Part shown: positions 28,021 through 37,889 of the stretch, in pieces
Numbering within the stretch: position 1 is the first letter of the stretch
Layout of the letters: each line of letters starts with the position of its first letter
Origin: Dyadobacter fanqingshengii
GTDB lineage: Bacteria > Bacteroidota > Bacteroidia > Cytophagales > Spirosomataceae
Length of the DNA: 64,000 bases
Reading direction: 5' to 3'
Assembly (NCBI RefSeq): GCF_023822005.2
Contig: NZ_CP098806.1
Location: forward strand, 682,001-746,000
The notes under the pieces: generated by a model
Database searches by the model: none
What the model saw: only the letters and a program-made list of their open reading frames with translations
What the model was told of the DNA's origin: nothing
Position numbers and translations under genes: made by a program

Positions 28021-31000
28021 TTAGAAAGTGACATTCAGTCCGATTGTTCCTATGACGGGTATGGGGAAAGCGAAGTTTGGAATCTCCGGGTCGGGACCTG
28101 TGAAAGCTTTACTTTTGATTGTAAATAAATTGCTCCCTTGCAGATACAATCGCGCGCTTTGGATTTTCAGGTTATTCAAACTTTTGAAATTGTACCCGAT
28201 CTGCGCGTTTCTCAACTTCAAATAGGAACCGTTTTCAATAAAGTAGGTCGAAAAGCGGCCTTCATTATTCCTGTCCACCAATGTCAATGCAGGAATGTCA
28301 GAACTTGTGTTTTCGGGCGTCCATGCGTCTAAAGTTCTTTCGCCCCAGTTGGTGCCCGTCCAGAGTGACGAGAAATCGGTGTAGGTTTTAAATTCGTTTT
28401 GAACCTTTACATTGATTCCCTGGAAGAAAAAGCTCAGGTCGAAATTTTTCCAGCTGACCGAAGTATTGAAGCCATACATATATTTAGGCGTGCTGTTTCC
28501 GATAAAATCTCTGTCCTGTGCATCAATGGTGCCATCTTTGTTTAAATCTGCATATCTGATTCGTCCAACGCCCTTTCCCGGCTGGGTTGCAGCATTGTCT
28601 ACTTCACCCTGATTCTGGAATATTCCGTCGGCGACATATCCGAAGAATGAATTAGCCGGGCGGCCTAGTATGGTCTTATCCGTTCCATTTCCCGGATAGG
28701 ATGCAATCACTTCTTTTGGCAAATAAGTGATCTTGTTGCGATACAGGGAGAAGTTACCTGTGAGGTTGATTCTCAGATCGTTGCCAATTTTTGTGTCATA
28801 GGAGAGCAATGCTTCGAAACCACTATTTTTCATGGAAGCGCCGTTGGTAAACCGGTTCCCACCGTCGCCAATCACAGCCAGATATGCCGGGCTGATCAGA
28901 ATGTCAGAAGTTTTTCTCTGGAAATAATCAACTGAGCCCGTCAAGGTGTTGTTCAAGAAACCAAAATCCACACCGAAATTCGATTCTGCCAGCGATTCCC
29001 ATCTCAGGGCATCATTGCCTTGCTGGATTAATGTAAATCCTGACGGAAGCTGGCCTGTGCCATTTCCGCCAATGTCGTAAGCACTGCCATTATCAAAATC
29101 CCAGGTCGGATCGCTGCCGTAAATGGCTGAGTATAAGGACTGCGTAGCATTGTTCGGGATTTCCTGATTGCCCGAGCGACCCCAGCCATATCTTAGTTTT
29201 AAGGCAGAAATGAATGGTATATCTTTAATGAATGCTTCCTCGCTCAAACGGTAACCCAATGAAAATGCAGGGAATGTTCCGAAACGGTTTTCCTTTCCAA
29301 AACGTGACGAACCATCGCGGCGTACGGTTGCCGATGCCAGGAATTTGTCTGCATAAGTGTAGTTGACCTTCGCGAAATAGGAGAAAAGTGAATTCGCACT
29401 GCCGCTGCCGCCATTATTAATGTTGTTGCTTCCGGCATTCAGGTAGGAATAATTGATATTCTCCAACGCCAGGCCTCTTCTGCTTGCTGAAAATTCCTGG
29501 GCGATATATCGGATACTTTCCTGGCCTACAACAATTCCAATCTGGTGCTTACCTGTTTGAATGTCATAGTTCAATGTGTTTTGCCAAATTGAATTTCCCG
29601 AATAGTCCTGGAAATTGGATACCTGATTGGTCGGATCGGACAAGAAACCGGAGGTGTAAGATTTCCGAAGCAGCCTTTTGTAACCACCGCTGTAATCAAT
29701 TCCGTAGCTGGTTTTAAGATGCAGTTTCGGGATAATTTCCAGGTCGGCAAATACATTACCGAAGAGTCGGTAGAAGTTGCCTTTATTCTGCCTGTTGTCC
29801 TCAATAAGCCTTACAGGATTTTGACGGTCTGTCATCCCTGACGCAGGGCCGCCCCAGCCGCCATCCACGGTGTAAACCGGCACAACGGGCTGTGAAACCA
29901 GTGAAGCAAACAAAATATCAGCAGTAGGAGACTGCACATCCTGAATGTAAGTGGCAGACAGGTTTTCGCCAATTTTCAGTTTTGATTTAAAGAGCGAGAA
30001 ATCCGTGTTCAGCCTTGCAGTGTATTTTTTATTGTGCGTAGATTTTACAATTCCTTTATTGTCGTAATAGCCCAGTGAAAACATGGTATTTCCTTTTTCA
30101 GAACCATTGGAAATAGACATATCGTACGATTGGATAATGGACTTTTGTGAAATTTCATCGTACCAATAGGTGTTCGCAGGCTTCATTGTTTTTGCCGCAT
30201 CGATGAATTCCGGATATTTTATCTGATTCAATGCCGGACTGTTGAAATCGTTATTCCAATCATATTGATAAATCTGATTGGCGTTCGGATCTGCTTTGTC
30301 ATTTACTGCCGCCTGCCAATAAGCCCGGCCCCGGCCGTCTGCATTCAGTGTTTTTAATTTAGAAGCGTAATCCTGAATTGAAGTGGAAATGTTCACATTC
30401 AACCGCGATTGACCGTTTTTTGCTTTTTTTGTCGTAACAATGACAACACCATTGGCAGCCCGTGAACCATAAATGGTCGCAGACGAAGCGTCTTTTAAAA
30501 CCTGAATGGATTCGACGTCAGCCGGATTTATTTCATTCAATCCTCTTTTGGTAGGAATGCCATCGATGATGTAAAGGGGATCATTATTGCCCAATGTACT
30601 GCCTCCCCGGATTCTTACCGTAGCACCTCCGCCGGGCGCTCCATCCGTGGTGATTAACACACCAGGCACTCTTCCCTGCAATGCTTTTGCCGGATTACCC
30701 ACCTGGCTGTCTTTGATGTCTTTAATGTTCACCACACTCACCGCACCCGTGATATCTTTCTTTCGCTCAGACTGATATCCGGTAACAACCACTTCATTCA
30801 GGCTTTTTGAATCATATTCCAGTGTAACATTCATGACACTATTGGTGCCTGCAATCACTTCACTGGGGACCATGCCCACGTAAGAAAATACAAGCGTAGC
30901 GCCACTGTTAACACTGATGCTATACTTTCCATCGGCATCAGATAATGTGCCATTGGTTGTATTCTTTTCCAGAATACTTACTCCGGGGAGCGTCAAGCCG

Positions 31001-31098
31001 GCGCCGTCTTTCACGGTTCCGGTGATGTTGGATTGAGCAGCCGCAAGTTGCACCCAACAGAGTATGGCAAAAGCCAGAAGCGGTAGTCGTTTAAACAT
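28021..31098 (-). CDS. SusC/RagA-like TonB-dependent transporter (fructan PUL)
   Basis: 1025-residue outer-membrane importer. The signal peptide ends near LAAAQ. A carboxypeptidase-regulatory-like domain follows (about 23-100; ITGTVKDGAGLTLPGVSI, DGKYSISV, VFSYVG), then LNEVVVTGYQ and a plug with DVESIQVLKDASSATIYGSR, then the barrel with the GTIDAQDRDFIG calcium-like loop near residue 865. Its start overlaps the end of the fructokinase gene by 8 bases (31091-31098), a sign of translational coupling. Import of fructo-oligosaccharides is inferred from the operon (GH32, PfkB, sugar porter). Confidence 0.95.
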   Translation of the reverse strand: MFKRLPLLAFAILCWVQLAAAQSNITGTVKDGAGLTLPGVSILEKNTTNGTLSDADGKYSISVNSGATLVFSYVGMVPSEVIAGTNSVMNVTLEYDSKSLNEVVVTGYQSERKKDITGAVSVVNIKDIKDSQVGNPAKALQGRVPGVLITTDGAPGGGATVRIRGGSTLGNNDPLYIIDGIPTKRGLNEINPADVESIQVLKDASSATIYGSRAANGVVIVTTKKAKNGQSRLNVNISTSIQDYASKLKTLNADGRGRAYWQAAVNDKADPNANQIYQYDWNNDFNSPALNQIKYPEFIDAAKTMKPANTYWYDEISQKSIIQSYDMSISNGSEKGNTMFSLGYYDNKGIVKSTHNKKYTARLNTDFSLFKSKLKIGENLSATYIQDVQSPTADILFASLVSQPVVPVYTVDGGWGGPASGMTDRQNPVRLIEDNRQNKGNFYRLFGNVFADLEIIPKLHLKTSYGIDYSGGYKRLLRKSYTSGFLSDPTNQVSNFQDYSGNSIWQNTLNYDIQTGKHQIGIVVGQESIRYIAQEFSASRRGLALENINYSYLNAGSNNINNGGSGSANSLFSYFAKVNYTYADKFLASATVRRDGSSRFGKENRFGTFPAFSLGYRLSEEAFIKDIPFISALKLRYGWGRSGNQEIPNNATQSLYSAIYGSDPTWDFDNGSAYDIGGNGTGQLPSGFTLIQQGNDALRWESLAESNFGVDFGFLNNTLTGSVDYFQRKTSDILISPAYLAVIGDGGNRFTNGASMKNSGFEALLSYDTKIGNDLRINLTGNFSLYRNKITYLPKEVIASYPGNGTDKTILGRPANSFFGYVADGIFQNQGEVDNAATQPGKGVGRIRYADLNKDGTIDAQDRDFIGNSTPKYMYGFNTSVSWKNFDLSFFFQGINVKVQNEFKTYTDFSSLWTGTNWGERTLDAWTPENTSSDIPALTLVDRNNEGRFSTYFIENGSYLKLRNAQIGYNFKSLNNLKIQSARLYLQGSNLFTIKSKAFTGPDPEIPNFAFPIPVIGTIGLNVTF

Positions 31099-31990
31099 GA
31101 TTCGTTTGATTATTTGTTAAAAAATCAGCAATTTCTTTTTCGGCAATCACAGGTGTAGCACCAGAATAGGAGGCAACCAATGCACCTACGGCACAGGCTT
31201 TTTTGAGGGCTGTGGGAATGGATGAGCCGCAGACATATTCTTTCAGAAACATGGCCAGAAAGGAATCTCCGCTGCCAATCGTGTCCTGGACTTCCACTTC
31301 ATATCCGCCTTGTGAATGAAATCCGTCACTGGAAAGAACGACCGCGCCATCGGCACCGAGCGTTACACAAACCAGTTTCAGGTTGAAGCGTTCGTATAAG
31401 AATTTCATCTGCGTTTCTACTTCGGGTTGTATGCCAAACCAGGTGCAGACCGTGTTGAGCTCATGCTCGTTTACTTTCACAATGTCAGCCTGTTCCAGCA
31501 GATATTCAGTGGTGGCTCTGTCCAGATGCGGGGGACGGATGTTTACGTCAAACACTTTCAGTTTTGCGTCTTTCAACAATTCAAAAAGCGTGTCGCGCGA
31601 CTGCTGGCTGCGAACGGAAAGTGTGCCATATACAAACACATCTGAGTCCTTTACCAACTGCTTGTTTTCAGGTGTCACCATAATGTAATCCCAGGCTACT
31701 GGCTGCACGATTTTATAGGTAACTTCGGTCTTGTCGGTCAGGTTTACCTTTACAATGCCGGTAAGATGTGTAATGCCGGTTTGGATAAAATCTGCATTAA
31801 AATCCTGATTGTTAAGATAATCCATGAGTTCAACGCCCAGGTCGTCATCGCCGACGCGGCTGATGAAAGCTGGATTCATGCCGAAGTTTTTCAGGTGAAT
31901 GGCCACATTCATGGGCGCTCCGCCGGGTTGTTTGCCAGAAGGCAGCATGTCCCAAAGCATTTCTCCGAAAACGGTTATTTTAGGTGTCAT
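31091..31990 (-). CDS. PfkB-family carbohydrate kinase, probable fructokinase
   Basis: 299-residue cytosolic ribokinase-fold kinase. The N-terminal substrate-binding region has FGEMLWDMLPSGKQPGGAPMN, and the C-terminal signature DTIGSGDSFLAMF carries the catalytic Asp and anion hole. It would phosphorylate fructose delivered by the upstream MFS porter, feeding glycolysis. It sits between the porter (13-base gap) and susC (8-base overlap). Fructokinases of this type occur in characterised Bacteroides fructan loci. Kinase family certain; fructose specificity inferred from context. Confidence 0.92.
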   Translation of the reverse strand: MTPKITVFGEMLWDMLPSGKQPGGAPMNVAIHLKNFGMNPAFISRVGDDDLGVELMDYLNNQDFNADFIQTGITHLTGIVKVNLTDKTEVTYKIVQPVAWDYIMVTPENKQLVKDSDVFVYGTLSVRSQQSRDTLFELLKDAKLKVFDVNIRPPHLDRATTEYLLEQADIVKVNEHELNTVCTWFGIQPEVETQMKFLYERFNLKLVCVTLGADGAVVLSSDGFHSQGGYEVEVQDTIGSGDSFLAMFLKEYVCGSSIPTALKKACAVGALVASYSGATPVIAEKEIADFLTNNQTNHV

Positions 31991-32003
31991 ATAAGTTGAG
32001 ATA

Positions 32004-33326
32004 TTAATGTAGAATCATTGTTTTATCAGTCCTTTCCAGCGACGTTCCCTTGGTTTCAGGCATGATGCGCCACACGAAAATGAGCTGCAAAATCATCATC
32101 ACTGCGAAGAAGGAGAATGTGACTCCGCCGCCCAGATATTCGGAAATGATGGGGAATGAAAAAGCGATAATGGCAGCCATGAACCAATGGGTAAAACTCC
32201 CTAGCGCCTGACCGTTTGCACGCACTTCATTGGGGAAAATTTCAGATATAAAAACCCAGATGACCGCGCCTTGTGAGAATGCGAAAAAAGCAATGTAAAC
32301 GAACAGAAACACCGGAACGCCCGTAAAATCCTGGATAAAAAAAGCCCTGGCAACCAATCCAAGCGTAATAATGACGCCTACGGAGCCGATCGCCATTAAT
32401 GTGCGTCTACCAAAACGATCTATAAAATTGATAGCTAAAAGAGTGAAAGCGAAGTTGACAAAACCGATCCCGGCAGAGGATAAAAATGCCGCTTTCGCTC
32501 CCAATCCCGTCATTTCAAAAATGCGCGGACTGTAATAAATGATGGCATTAATTCCTGAAACCTGATTAAAAACCGCGAACAGAATGGCAAGCATTACAGG
32601 TGTTTTGTATTTGGCAGAAAACAGCCGGGCGGAAGGTTTGTCTTTCGTCTCTTCGTTCGCATTCCTGATCGCAAGCAATGTCTCTTCGCTGGTTTCGGGA
32701 TCGATAATGTTCAGAATTTCCCTTGCTTGCTGCACGTCACCTTTTTTCATAATCAGCCAGCGCGGACTTTCAGGAACGTAAAGAATTGCCAGTAAGAAAA
32801 TCAGCGAAGGCAATGCTTGCACGCCCAGCATCCAGCGCCATGCATTGTCGCCCATATCCTGCATGAAGTAATTGGAGAAGTAGGCGATGAGAATTCCGAA
32901 AACGACATTGAATTGGAATAGCCCAACCATTTTTCCGCGTGATTTGGCAGGAGAGATTTCGGAGATGTACATGGGTGCGGCAACCGAGGAAGCACCAACG
33001 CCCAGCCCGCCAAGGAAGCGGAAGAATATAAAGACATACCAGTCCGTTGCGAGTGCAGAGCCGAGGGAAGAAACCAGGTATAAAACAGCTATCCAGAATA
33101 AGGTAGTTTTTCTTCCAAGCCGATCTGCCGGAATGCCGCCTAGCATTGCGCCGAGAACGGTTCCTATCAGTGCGATGGAAACGGTGAATCCGTGTTCAAC
33201 CGCAGACAAGTCCCATAAATGCTGAATAGCCTTTTCCGCTCCCGAGATAACGGCCGTGTCGAACCCGAAAAGGAATCCGCCAAGTGCAACGACGATCGAC
33301 CAAACTAATACCTTACTGTTTTTCAT
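32004..33326 (-). CDS. MFS sugar porter, probable fructose importer
   Basis: 440-residue inner-membrane transporter with 12 hydrophobic segments. The start is the ATG at 33326 (MKNSKVLVWSIVVALGGFLF); a GTG 14 codons upstream would add a polar tail and is rejected. Sugar-porter signatures are visible: GRKTTLFW between helices 2 and 3, PMYISEISPAKSRG, PESPRWLI, and DRFGRRTL in the second half. It is the first gene of the minus-strand fructan operon and would bring fructose or short oligosaccharides from the periplasm to the kinase. Repeated boxes upstream (33401-33525) probably bind the neighbouring regulator. Confidence 0.93.
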   Translation of the reverse strand: MKNSKVLVWSIVVALGGFLFGFDTAVISGAEKAIQHLWDLSAVEHGFTVSIALIGTVLGAMLGGIPADRLGRKTTLFWIAVLYLVSSLGSALATDWYVFIFFRFLGGLGVGASSVAAPMYISEISPAKSRGKMVGLFQFNVVFGILIAYFSNYFMQDMGDNAWRWMLGVQALPSLIFLLAILYVPESPRWLIMKKGDVQQAREILNIIDPETSEETLLAIRNANEETKDKPSARLFSAKYKTPVMLAILFAVFNQVSGINAIIYYSPRIFEMTGLGAKAAFLSSAGIGFVNFAFTLLAINFIDRFGRRTLMAIGSVGVIITLGLVARAFFIQDFTGVPVFLFVYIAFFAFSQGAVIWVFISEIFPNEVRANGQALGSFTHWFMAAIIAFSFPIISEYLGGGVTFSFFAVMMILQLIFVWRIMPETKGTSLERTDKTMILH

Positions 33327-33400
33327 TGGTAGTTCTGATTTTTTGTCAAAACTACCGCCACTTGGCACCCGGAATAACTAAATAATATCTCAATAAAGTT

Positions 33401-33525
33401 AAACTTTGATACAGTGGTATTTTAGAGGTATATTATAATGATAATCAGTGAATTAGCCTGTTATTTAAAATTTGATACACGCGTCATCTTTCAAATTTGA
33501 TACATCCTGTTTAAAATTTGTATCA
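33401..33525 (-). promoter_or_regulatory. Repeated AAATTTGATACA boxes upstream of the fructan operon
   Basis: Four related 12-13 base boxes lie at 33401-33413 (aaactttgataca), 33467-33479 and 33492-33504 (both contain aaatttgataca exactly, 25 bases apart) and 33513-33525 (aaaatttgtatca, 21 bases further). They occupy the 267-base gap between the porter start (33326, minus) and the 3' end of the sensor-regulator gene (33594, minus). AraC-type output domains of hybrid two-component systems commonly bind tandem sites ahead of the PUL they control. These are therefore the best candidates for that operator. Binding is inferred. Confidence 0.6.
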
Positions 33526-33593
33526 TTTCTGATGATTAGGGTAAGTGAGAAATTGAACAATAGATTGAAAATGTTAAATAAAAATCCGGCTGT

Positions 33594-36329
33594 TTACGAT
33601 TTTTTATATTCCATAGGAGTTTGGTTATATTTTCCTTTAAAAGCAGTCGAGAAGTAAGTGGGGGAGGAGAAACCGACTTTATAAGCTACATCCGCGATTG
33701 TCAGATCGTCACGTCGCAGTAAAAACTTTGCCTTATTGAGCCGAACCTGTTGCATGTATTCATTCACGCTCATGCCCACAAGCGCTTTTACTTTCCGGTA
33801 CAACTGAACTCGGGACATGCCAAGATCTTTCCCAATGTCTTCAACGCTGAGTTCTGAGTTGTCATAATGCTCCTCAATGTATGCCGTAAACTGTGTGATA
33901 AATTTCTTGTCCAGTTTATTAGGATTCGTTCCTGACGAAATTTCTATGGGCAATTCGCTGGTGTAATGTTCGCGAAGCGCCGACCGGTTTTTCAGCAGCG
34001 TCTTAATGCTTTCCTGAACATATTGCAGATTAAATGGTTTGGTAATGTAAGCGTCCACGCCCGTTTGAATGCCTTCGATCTGTTGTTCGATGGTTGTTCT
34101 GGCGGTAAGCAAAATCACCGGAATGTGTGAAGTCCTGAAATCTGCTTTGAGTATCGCGCTCACGCTCAACCCATCCTTTTTTGGTAATGTTACATCGCAC
34201 ACGATCAGATCGGGAATGTGCTCAAATGCCAGTCTCAAACCTTCTTCACCATCATTGGCCACCAGTATCTGATAATTGACATTTAATTTTTGTTCCAAAA
34301 GCCTCACCAGATCATTGTTGTCTTCAATGAGCAGCACAGATTGCTCATGAATCGAAACCTCCCTGACAGAAGCATTATTGGAAGCCGCATCTTCTTCCTG
34401 AATTTCGAAGTTTTGAACCATGGAAAAATCTTCCGCATGCCCGGTTTGTAATTCATCTTCCTGGAAATGTTTGTTACCCAGTGGCAGCTCAATGGTAAAT
34501 GCTGTTTCTTTGTTGGGCTGGCTGCGAACAGAAATTGTTCCTTTGTGCAGCGAGATCAGTTCTTTGGAAAGCGCCAATCCTAGCCCGGTTCCCAGTGCTT
34601 TATAGCCGCTTTCGGCTTGGTAAAAAACTTCGAAAACGTGCGCAACTTCCGATTCCGTCATCCCTATGCCATTGTCTTCCACTGTAATCTGTGCTTGATC
34701 AGAAGAAATGGTTTTGATATACAAATAAACCCTTCCCTTGTCCGGCGTGAACTTAAATGCATTGGAAAGCAAATTAAAAATCACCTTGTCAAGCATCGTC
34801 GTATCGAACCAGACCATCACTTCGGGATCGGAAGCAATTAATTGGAAGTCGATCTTTCGTTTGGAAGCAATGCGTTCAAATGCCACCATAATGTCCTTCA
34901 CAAATGCTACCAGGTTGTGCTCGCCGGCCCGCACCTGCATCCGGTGACTTCCCAGTTTCCTGAAATCCATCAGCTGGCTCACCAGCCGGAGCAGTCTCAA
35001 TGTGTTTTTTCTGATCAATGAAAGTTCCTGTTTGATCAAAGGATCACGGATTTTTTCACTGGCCAAAACATCCTCAATAGGTGCCAATATCAGGGTAAGC
35101 GGAGTACGGAATTCGTGCGAAATGTTTGTGAAGAATTTGAGCTTTGCCTCGTTTTCAATCTCAGCGCTTTGCGCAAGTTGTTCAATCTGGTTTTTCTGAT
35201 CTGATATTTCATGGTTCTGCACTTCAAGCCGTTTGTTGATCTTCCGGTTTTCGCGTAACGAATAGAAAGAAATGGCTCCGAAAATAAGTGCCATAGCAAG
35301 GGTGATGGAGACAGTGTAAATCACAATGCTCTGGTTTTCAGAGATCGCGCGCTGCTCCTCAATCTTTTCCTGACGACGTTCAATGTCCTGCTGCTGCGCT
35401 ACCAGTTTTTCGCTCTGCAATTTCATGATCCTGACGTTGGTCGAATCGATCATGGTGATTTGCAGCCGGTTTTCCCTTTTGAAAGGCTGTTTTCGCAGAA
35501 TTGAAATGGCAGTTCGAATGGCTTCTTCACCGCCTGTCGGATAAAGAATTGTGGCATTCAGAATGTCCCTGTCTACAAGATCAATGCCGCCATTTGGCCC
35601 GGTTAATCCGTCTACACCAATCAGACGGATCATTTTTTCAAGACCCAGATTTTTACAAACCTTGAAAGCGGTCAGCGCACGGCGATCATTCTGGCAAAAA
35701 ATAACATCAATGTCCGTGTGGGTTTGTAGCAGTTTGGTTAGCGGAGCCTCGAAAGAATATTTGTCCCAATCGCCATCCAGTTTTGCCGTCAACCTGATAC
35801 CTGGAAAGCGGCTGATCGTTTCCATAAAACCTTTGTGGCGATCAATGTCAGCGGATGATCCAGGCTTTTCACTGATCTCAATCACCTTTCCGGTTCCTTT
35901 CAAAAGTGTATTCGTATAAGCTCCGGCAATCTGTCCAACTTCCACATTATCGGCGCCAACATAGGCAGTATATTGATCAGAATTCGTACGGCGATCCAGA
36001 ATGATGACCGGGATTCCGTTCTGATATGCTTTTTCCACAACAGGCGTAATGGGCTCTGCTTCGTTGGGAGAGACGATCAGCAGGTCAATTTTTTGTTTGA
36101 GCAGTTCTTCAATTTGCGTGATTTGTATTTTGCTCTGTCCGCCCGCATCCTTCATTACAAAGTTGATCTCCGGATTGAAAGACAGCTCGCGGTACATGCT
36201 CTCCTGCATGGTTTTACGCCAGTTATCACTGCCCGTGCACTGCGAAAAGCCAATCGTATACTGCTTGGATTCTTTTTTAGAACAGGCAATTAAAATAGAA
36301 CATACGAGAGTAATAATAAAGTATTTCAA
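33594..36329 (-). CDS. Hybrid two-component sensor/AraC regulator with periplasmic sugar-binding domain
   Basis: 911-residue one-protein signalling system. A lipobox-like signal (SILIACSKKES) is followed by a LacI/ribose-binding-type periplasmic domain (about 25-300; YTIGFSQCTGSDNWRKTMQE, IDLLIVSPNEAEPITPVVEK). A transmembrane helix lies at about 338-358, the HisKA with H405 in ISHEFRTPLT, then HATPase (DNGIGM, GTGLGLALSK), a receiver with phospho-acceptor Asp712 (IVCDVTLPKKDG) and a C-terminal AraC HTH (about 805-911). The same architecture is found in the Bacteroides thetaiotaomicron fructose sensor BT1754. It likely senses fructose in the periplasm and activates the adjacent operon. Confidence 0.93.
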   Translation of the reverse strand: MKYFIITLVCSILIACSKKESKQYTIGFSQCTGSDNWRKTMQESMYRELSFNPEINFVMKDAGGQSKIQITQIEELLKQKIDLLIVSPNEAEPITPVVEKAYQNGIPVIILDRRTNSDQYTAYVGADNVEVGQIAGAYTNTLLKGTGKVIEISEKPGSSADIDRHKGFMETISRFPGIRLTAKLDGDWDKYSFEAPLTKLLQTHTDIDVIFCQNDRRALTAFKVCKNLGLEKMIRLIGVDGLTGPNGGIDLVDRDILNATILYPTGGEEAIRTAISILRKQPFKRENRLQITMIDSTNVRIMKLQSEKLVAQQQDIERRQEKIEEQRAISENQSIVIYTVSITLAMALIFGAISFYSLRENRKINKRLEVQNHEISDQKNQIEQLAQSAEIENEAKLKFFTNISHEFRTPLTLILAPIEDVLASEKIRDPLIKQELSLIRKNTLRLLRLVSQLMDFRKLGSHRMQVRAGEHNLVAFVKDIMVAFERIASKRKIDFQLIASDPEVMVWFDTTMLDKVIFNLLSNAFKFTPDKGRVYLYIKTISSDQAQITVEDNGIGMTESEVAHVFEVFYQAESGYKALGTGLGLALSKELISLHKGTISVRSQPNKETAFTIELPLGNKHFQEDELQTGHAEDFSMVQNFEIQEEDAASNNASVREVSIHEQSVLLIEDNNDLVRLLEQKLNVNYQILVANDGEEGLRLAFEHIPDLIVCDVTLPKKDGLSVSAILKADFRTSHIPVILLTARTTIEQQIEGIQTGVDAYITKPFNLQYVQESIKTLLKNRSALREHYTSELPIEISSGTNPNKLDKKFITQFTAYIEEHYDNSELSVEDIGKDLGMSRVQLYRKVKALVGMSVNEYMQQVRLNKAKFLLRRDDLTIADVAYKVGFSSPTYFSTAFKGKYNQTPMEYKKS

Positions 36330-36535
36330 TTTTTTATAGCATTTATATCAGCGATTTGCTGTCTATAAATGTATTACAAATGGAGTTTGAAACAAATACG
36401 TCATCATTCACGAAGTACTTGTCTCAATTGACAAAAAACAAGACACAGCAATAATTTACATTTTCGGATGTATGGTATAGGGTTTGTTCTGAAAATTTAG
36501 GGTATTTTGAAGACTGGTCCACAATACATCAATCC

Positions 36536-37654
36536 ATGCTGTCACCGAAAACCAAAAGAGATGTTGCCCGTGTCATTCCTTTTGGAGTATTGTGGTTTAT
36601 TTTTAGCCTGATTTACTGCATGCTGGAAAAAGGAATTCTTGGAGATCTGGACCACTATCCATCAACGGGCAATCAGTACAAATTTGCAGCAAACATTTTT
36701 GCCATCCCCGTTGCGGGCCTGATGATGGGTCTGATTACCGGCATTCTGGAGATTGGTTATTTCAGTAAGTGGTTTATAAAAAAGAGCTTCACCAGAAAGA
36801 TCGTATTCAAATCCTTTCTTTACCTGATCATTGTTATCATTTTTCTGGCTTTCACGTTGTTGATGAATGCACTAAATATGCCAAGTGAGCACTCTTTTAA
36901 AAACTTGGTATCACCAGTCTGGGCATTTTTCACTGACTACGCTGCGGTCGGCCTTGTACTATACATTGCTTCGATAATTTTGGTTACGCAATTTTATGCT
37001 GAATTCAGCCAGAGTCTGGGGCCAGGCACATTGAGTAATTTTTTCTTAGGGAAATACCATCATCCCGTAGAAGAAGAGCGGATATTTATGTTTCTGGATA
37101 TGAAGTCCTCGACTACAATCGCCGAAAATCTTGGGCACGTCAGATACTTCGAGATGTTGAAGGAGTATTTCTTCGACCTGTCAGGTGCTGTGATTGATTA
37201 CGCGGGCACAATCTATCAATACGCTGGTGATGAGATGATCATCAGCTGGAAACTGAAAGACGGTTTAAAAAATAATAATTGTATTGAGTGCTTCTTCGCT
37301 ATGAAACGTATCCTCGAAAGTCAGACGGAAAAGTACAACGGCAAATTTGGCATTTTACCGGCGTTTAAAGCCGGTCTGCATTTTGGTATGGTGACTGCCG
37401 GAGAAATCGGATCGTTGAAAAAGGAAATCATCTTTACAGGTGACGTCCTTAATACTTCCGCAAGGATCCAGGGACTTTGCAATCATTTTAATGCAGACCT
37501 GCTGGTTTCGGAGGAGCTGGCTAAAATACTTCAACTTCCGGCCGCCTACGAGATGAGATCGGTTGGAGAGAACCTGCTGAAAGGGCGGTTAAAAACAATG
37601 GAGATATTTTCCATTTCAGCCGCTGATATATTGAGCAACTCTCGGCAGTCATAG
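36536..37654 (+). CDS. Membrane-bound class III adenylate/guanylate cyclase
   Basis: 372-residue protein with four or so membrane helices in residues 10-160 and a class III nucleotide cyclase domain at about 180-365. Metal-binding aspartates are in MFLDMKSSTTIAENLG and YAGDEMIISWKL. The GLHFGMVTAGEIG and FTGDVLNTSARIQGLC motifs complete the catalytic fold. It would convert ATP or GTP to a cyclic nucleotide, and the base preference is not evident. The gene stands alone, divergent from the fructan sensor with 206 bases between them. A Crp/Fnr protein is encoded 20 kb away, but no functional link can be shown. Confidence 0.88.
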   Translation: MLSPKTKRDVARVIPFGVLWFIFSLIYCMLEKGILGDLDHYPSTGNQYKFAANIFAIPVAGLMMGLITGILEIGYFSKWFIKKSFTRKIVFKSFLYLIIVIIFLAFTLLMNALNMPSEHSFKNLVSPVWAFFTDYAAVGLVLYIASIILVTQFYAEFSQSLGPGTLSNFFLGKYHHPVEEERIFMFLDMKSSTTIAENLGHVRYFEMLKEYFFDLSGAVIDYAGTIYQYAGDEMIISWKLKDGLKNNNCIECFFAMKRILESQTEKYNGKFGILPAFKAGLHFGMVTAGEIGSLKKEIIFTGDVLNTSARIQGLCNHFNADLLVSEELAKILQLPAAYEMRSVGENLLKGRLKTMEIFSISAADILSNSRQS

Positions 37655-37663
37655 TGTTAGTTG

Positions 37664-37837
37664 ATGCCAAAAGTATCTTTTTCAGCCATTATCGTCCTGG
37701 TTTATATCAATCCTGGTTTGCCGTTAGCTTGTTCAATGACCCACAACCCATTGGTTCACGCTTTCCCAGAAGGTGGTCGGTTGTACAAGTTACGCTCCAA
37801 GCATAACACAGTGTTGGCTTTGACCGATGGGCCATGA
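37664..37837 (+). other. Weak 57-codon ORF in the gap after the cyclase
   Basis: The 235-base gap between the cyclase and the oxidoreductase contains an ATG-initiated frame of 57 codons. It has a hydrophobic N-terminus (VSFSAIIVLVYINPGLPLAC) and a basic tail. It begins 10 bases after the cyclase stop. It could be a small exported peptide, but codon and residue patterns are not convincing. Nothing else was seen in the gap. Confidence 0.15.
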
Positions 37838-37889
37838 GCTCAGTAGGGCTGGATGCAGCCTTTATTGAAATTGCAATGATAAAGCATTT

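Noticed and set aside
33366..33368. GTG upstream start for the MFS porter
   Set aside because: It adds a polar 14-residue tail before a normal N-terminus; ATG at 33326 is preferred.
33401..33525. CRISPR-like array
   Set aside because: Only four short, degenerate boxes with uneven spacing and no spacers of constant length; an operator cluster is far more likely.
37664..37837. 57-codon ORF as a confident small secreted peptide
   Set aside because: Hydrophobic start and start position are suggestive, but composition is weak and no ribosome site or repeat supports it; listed only as a low-confidence item.
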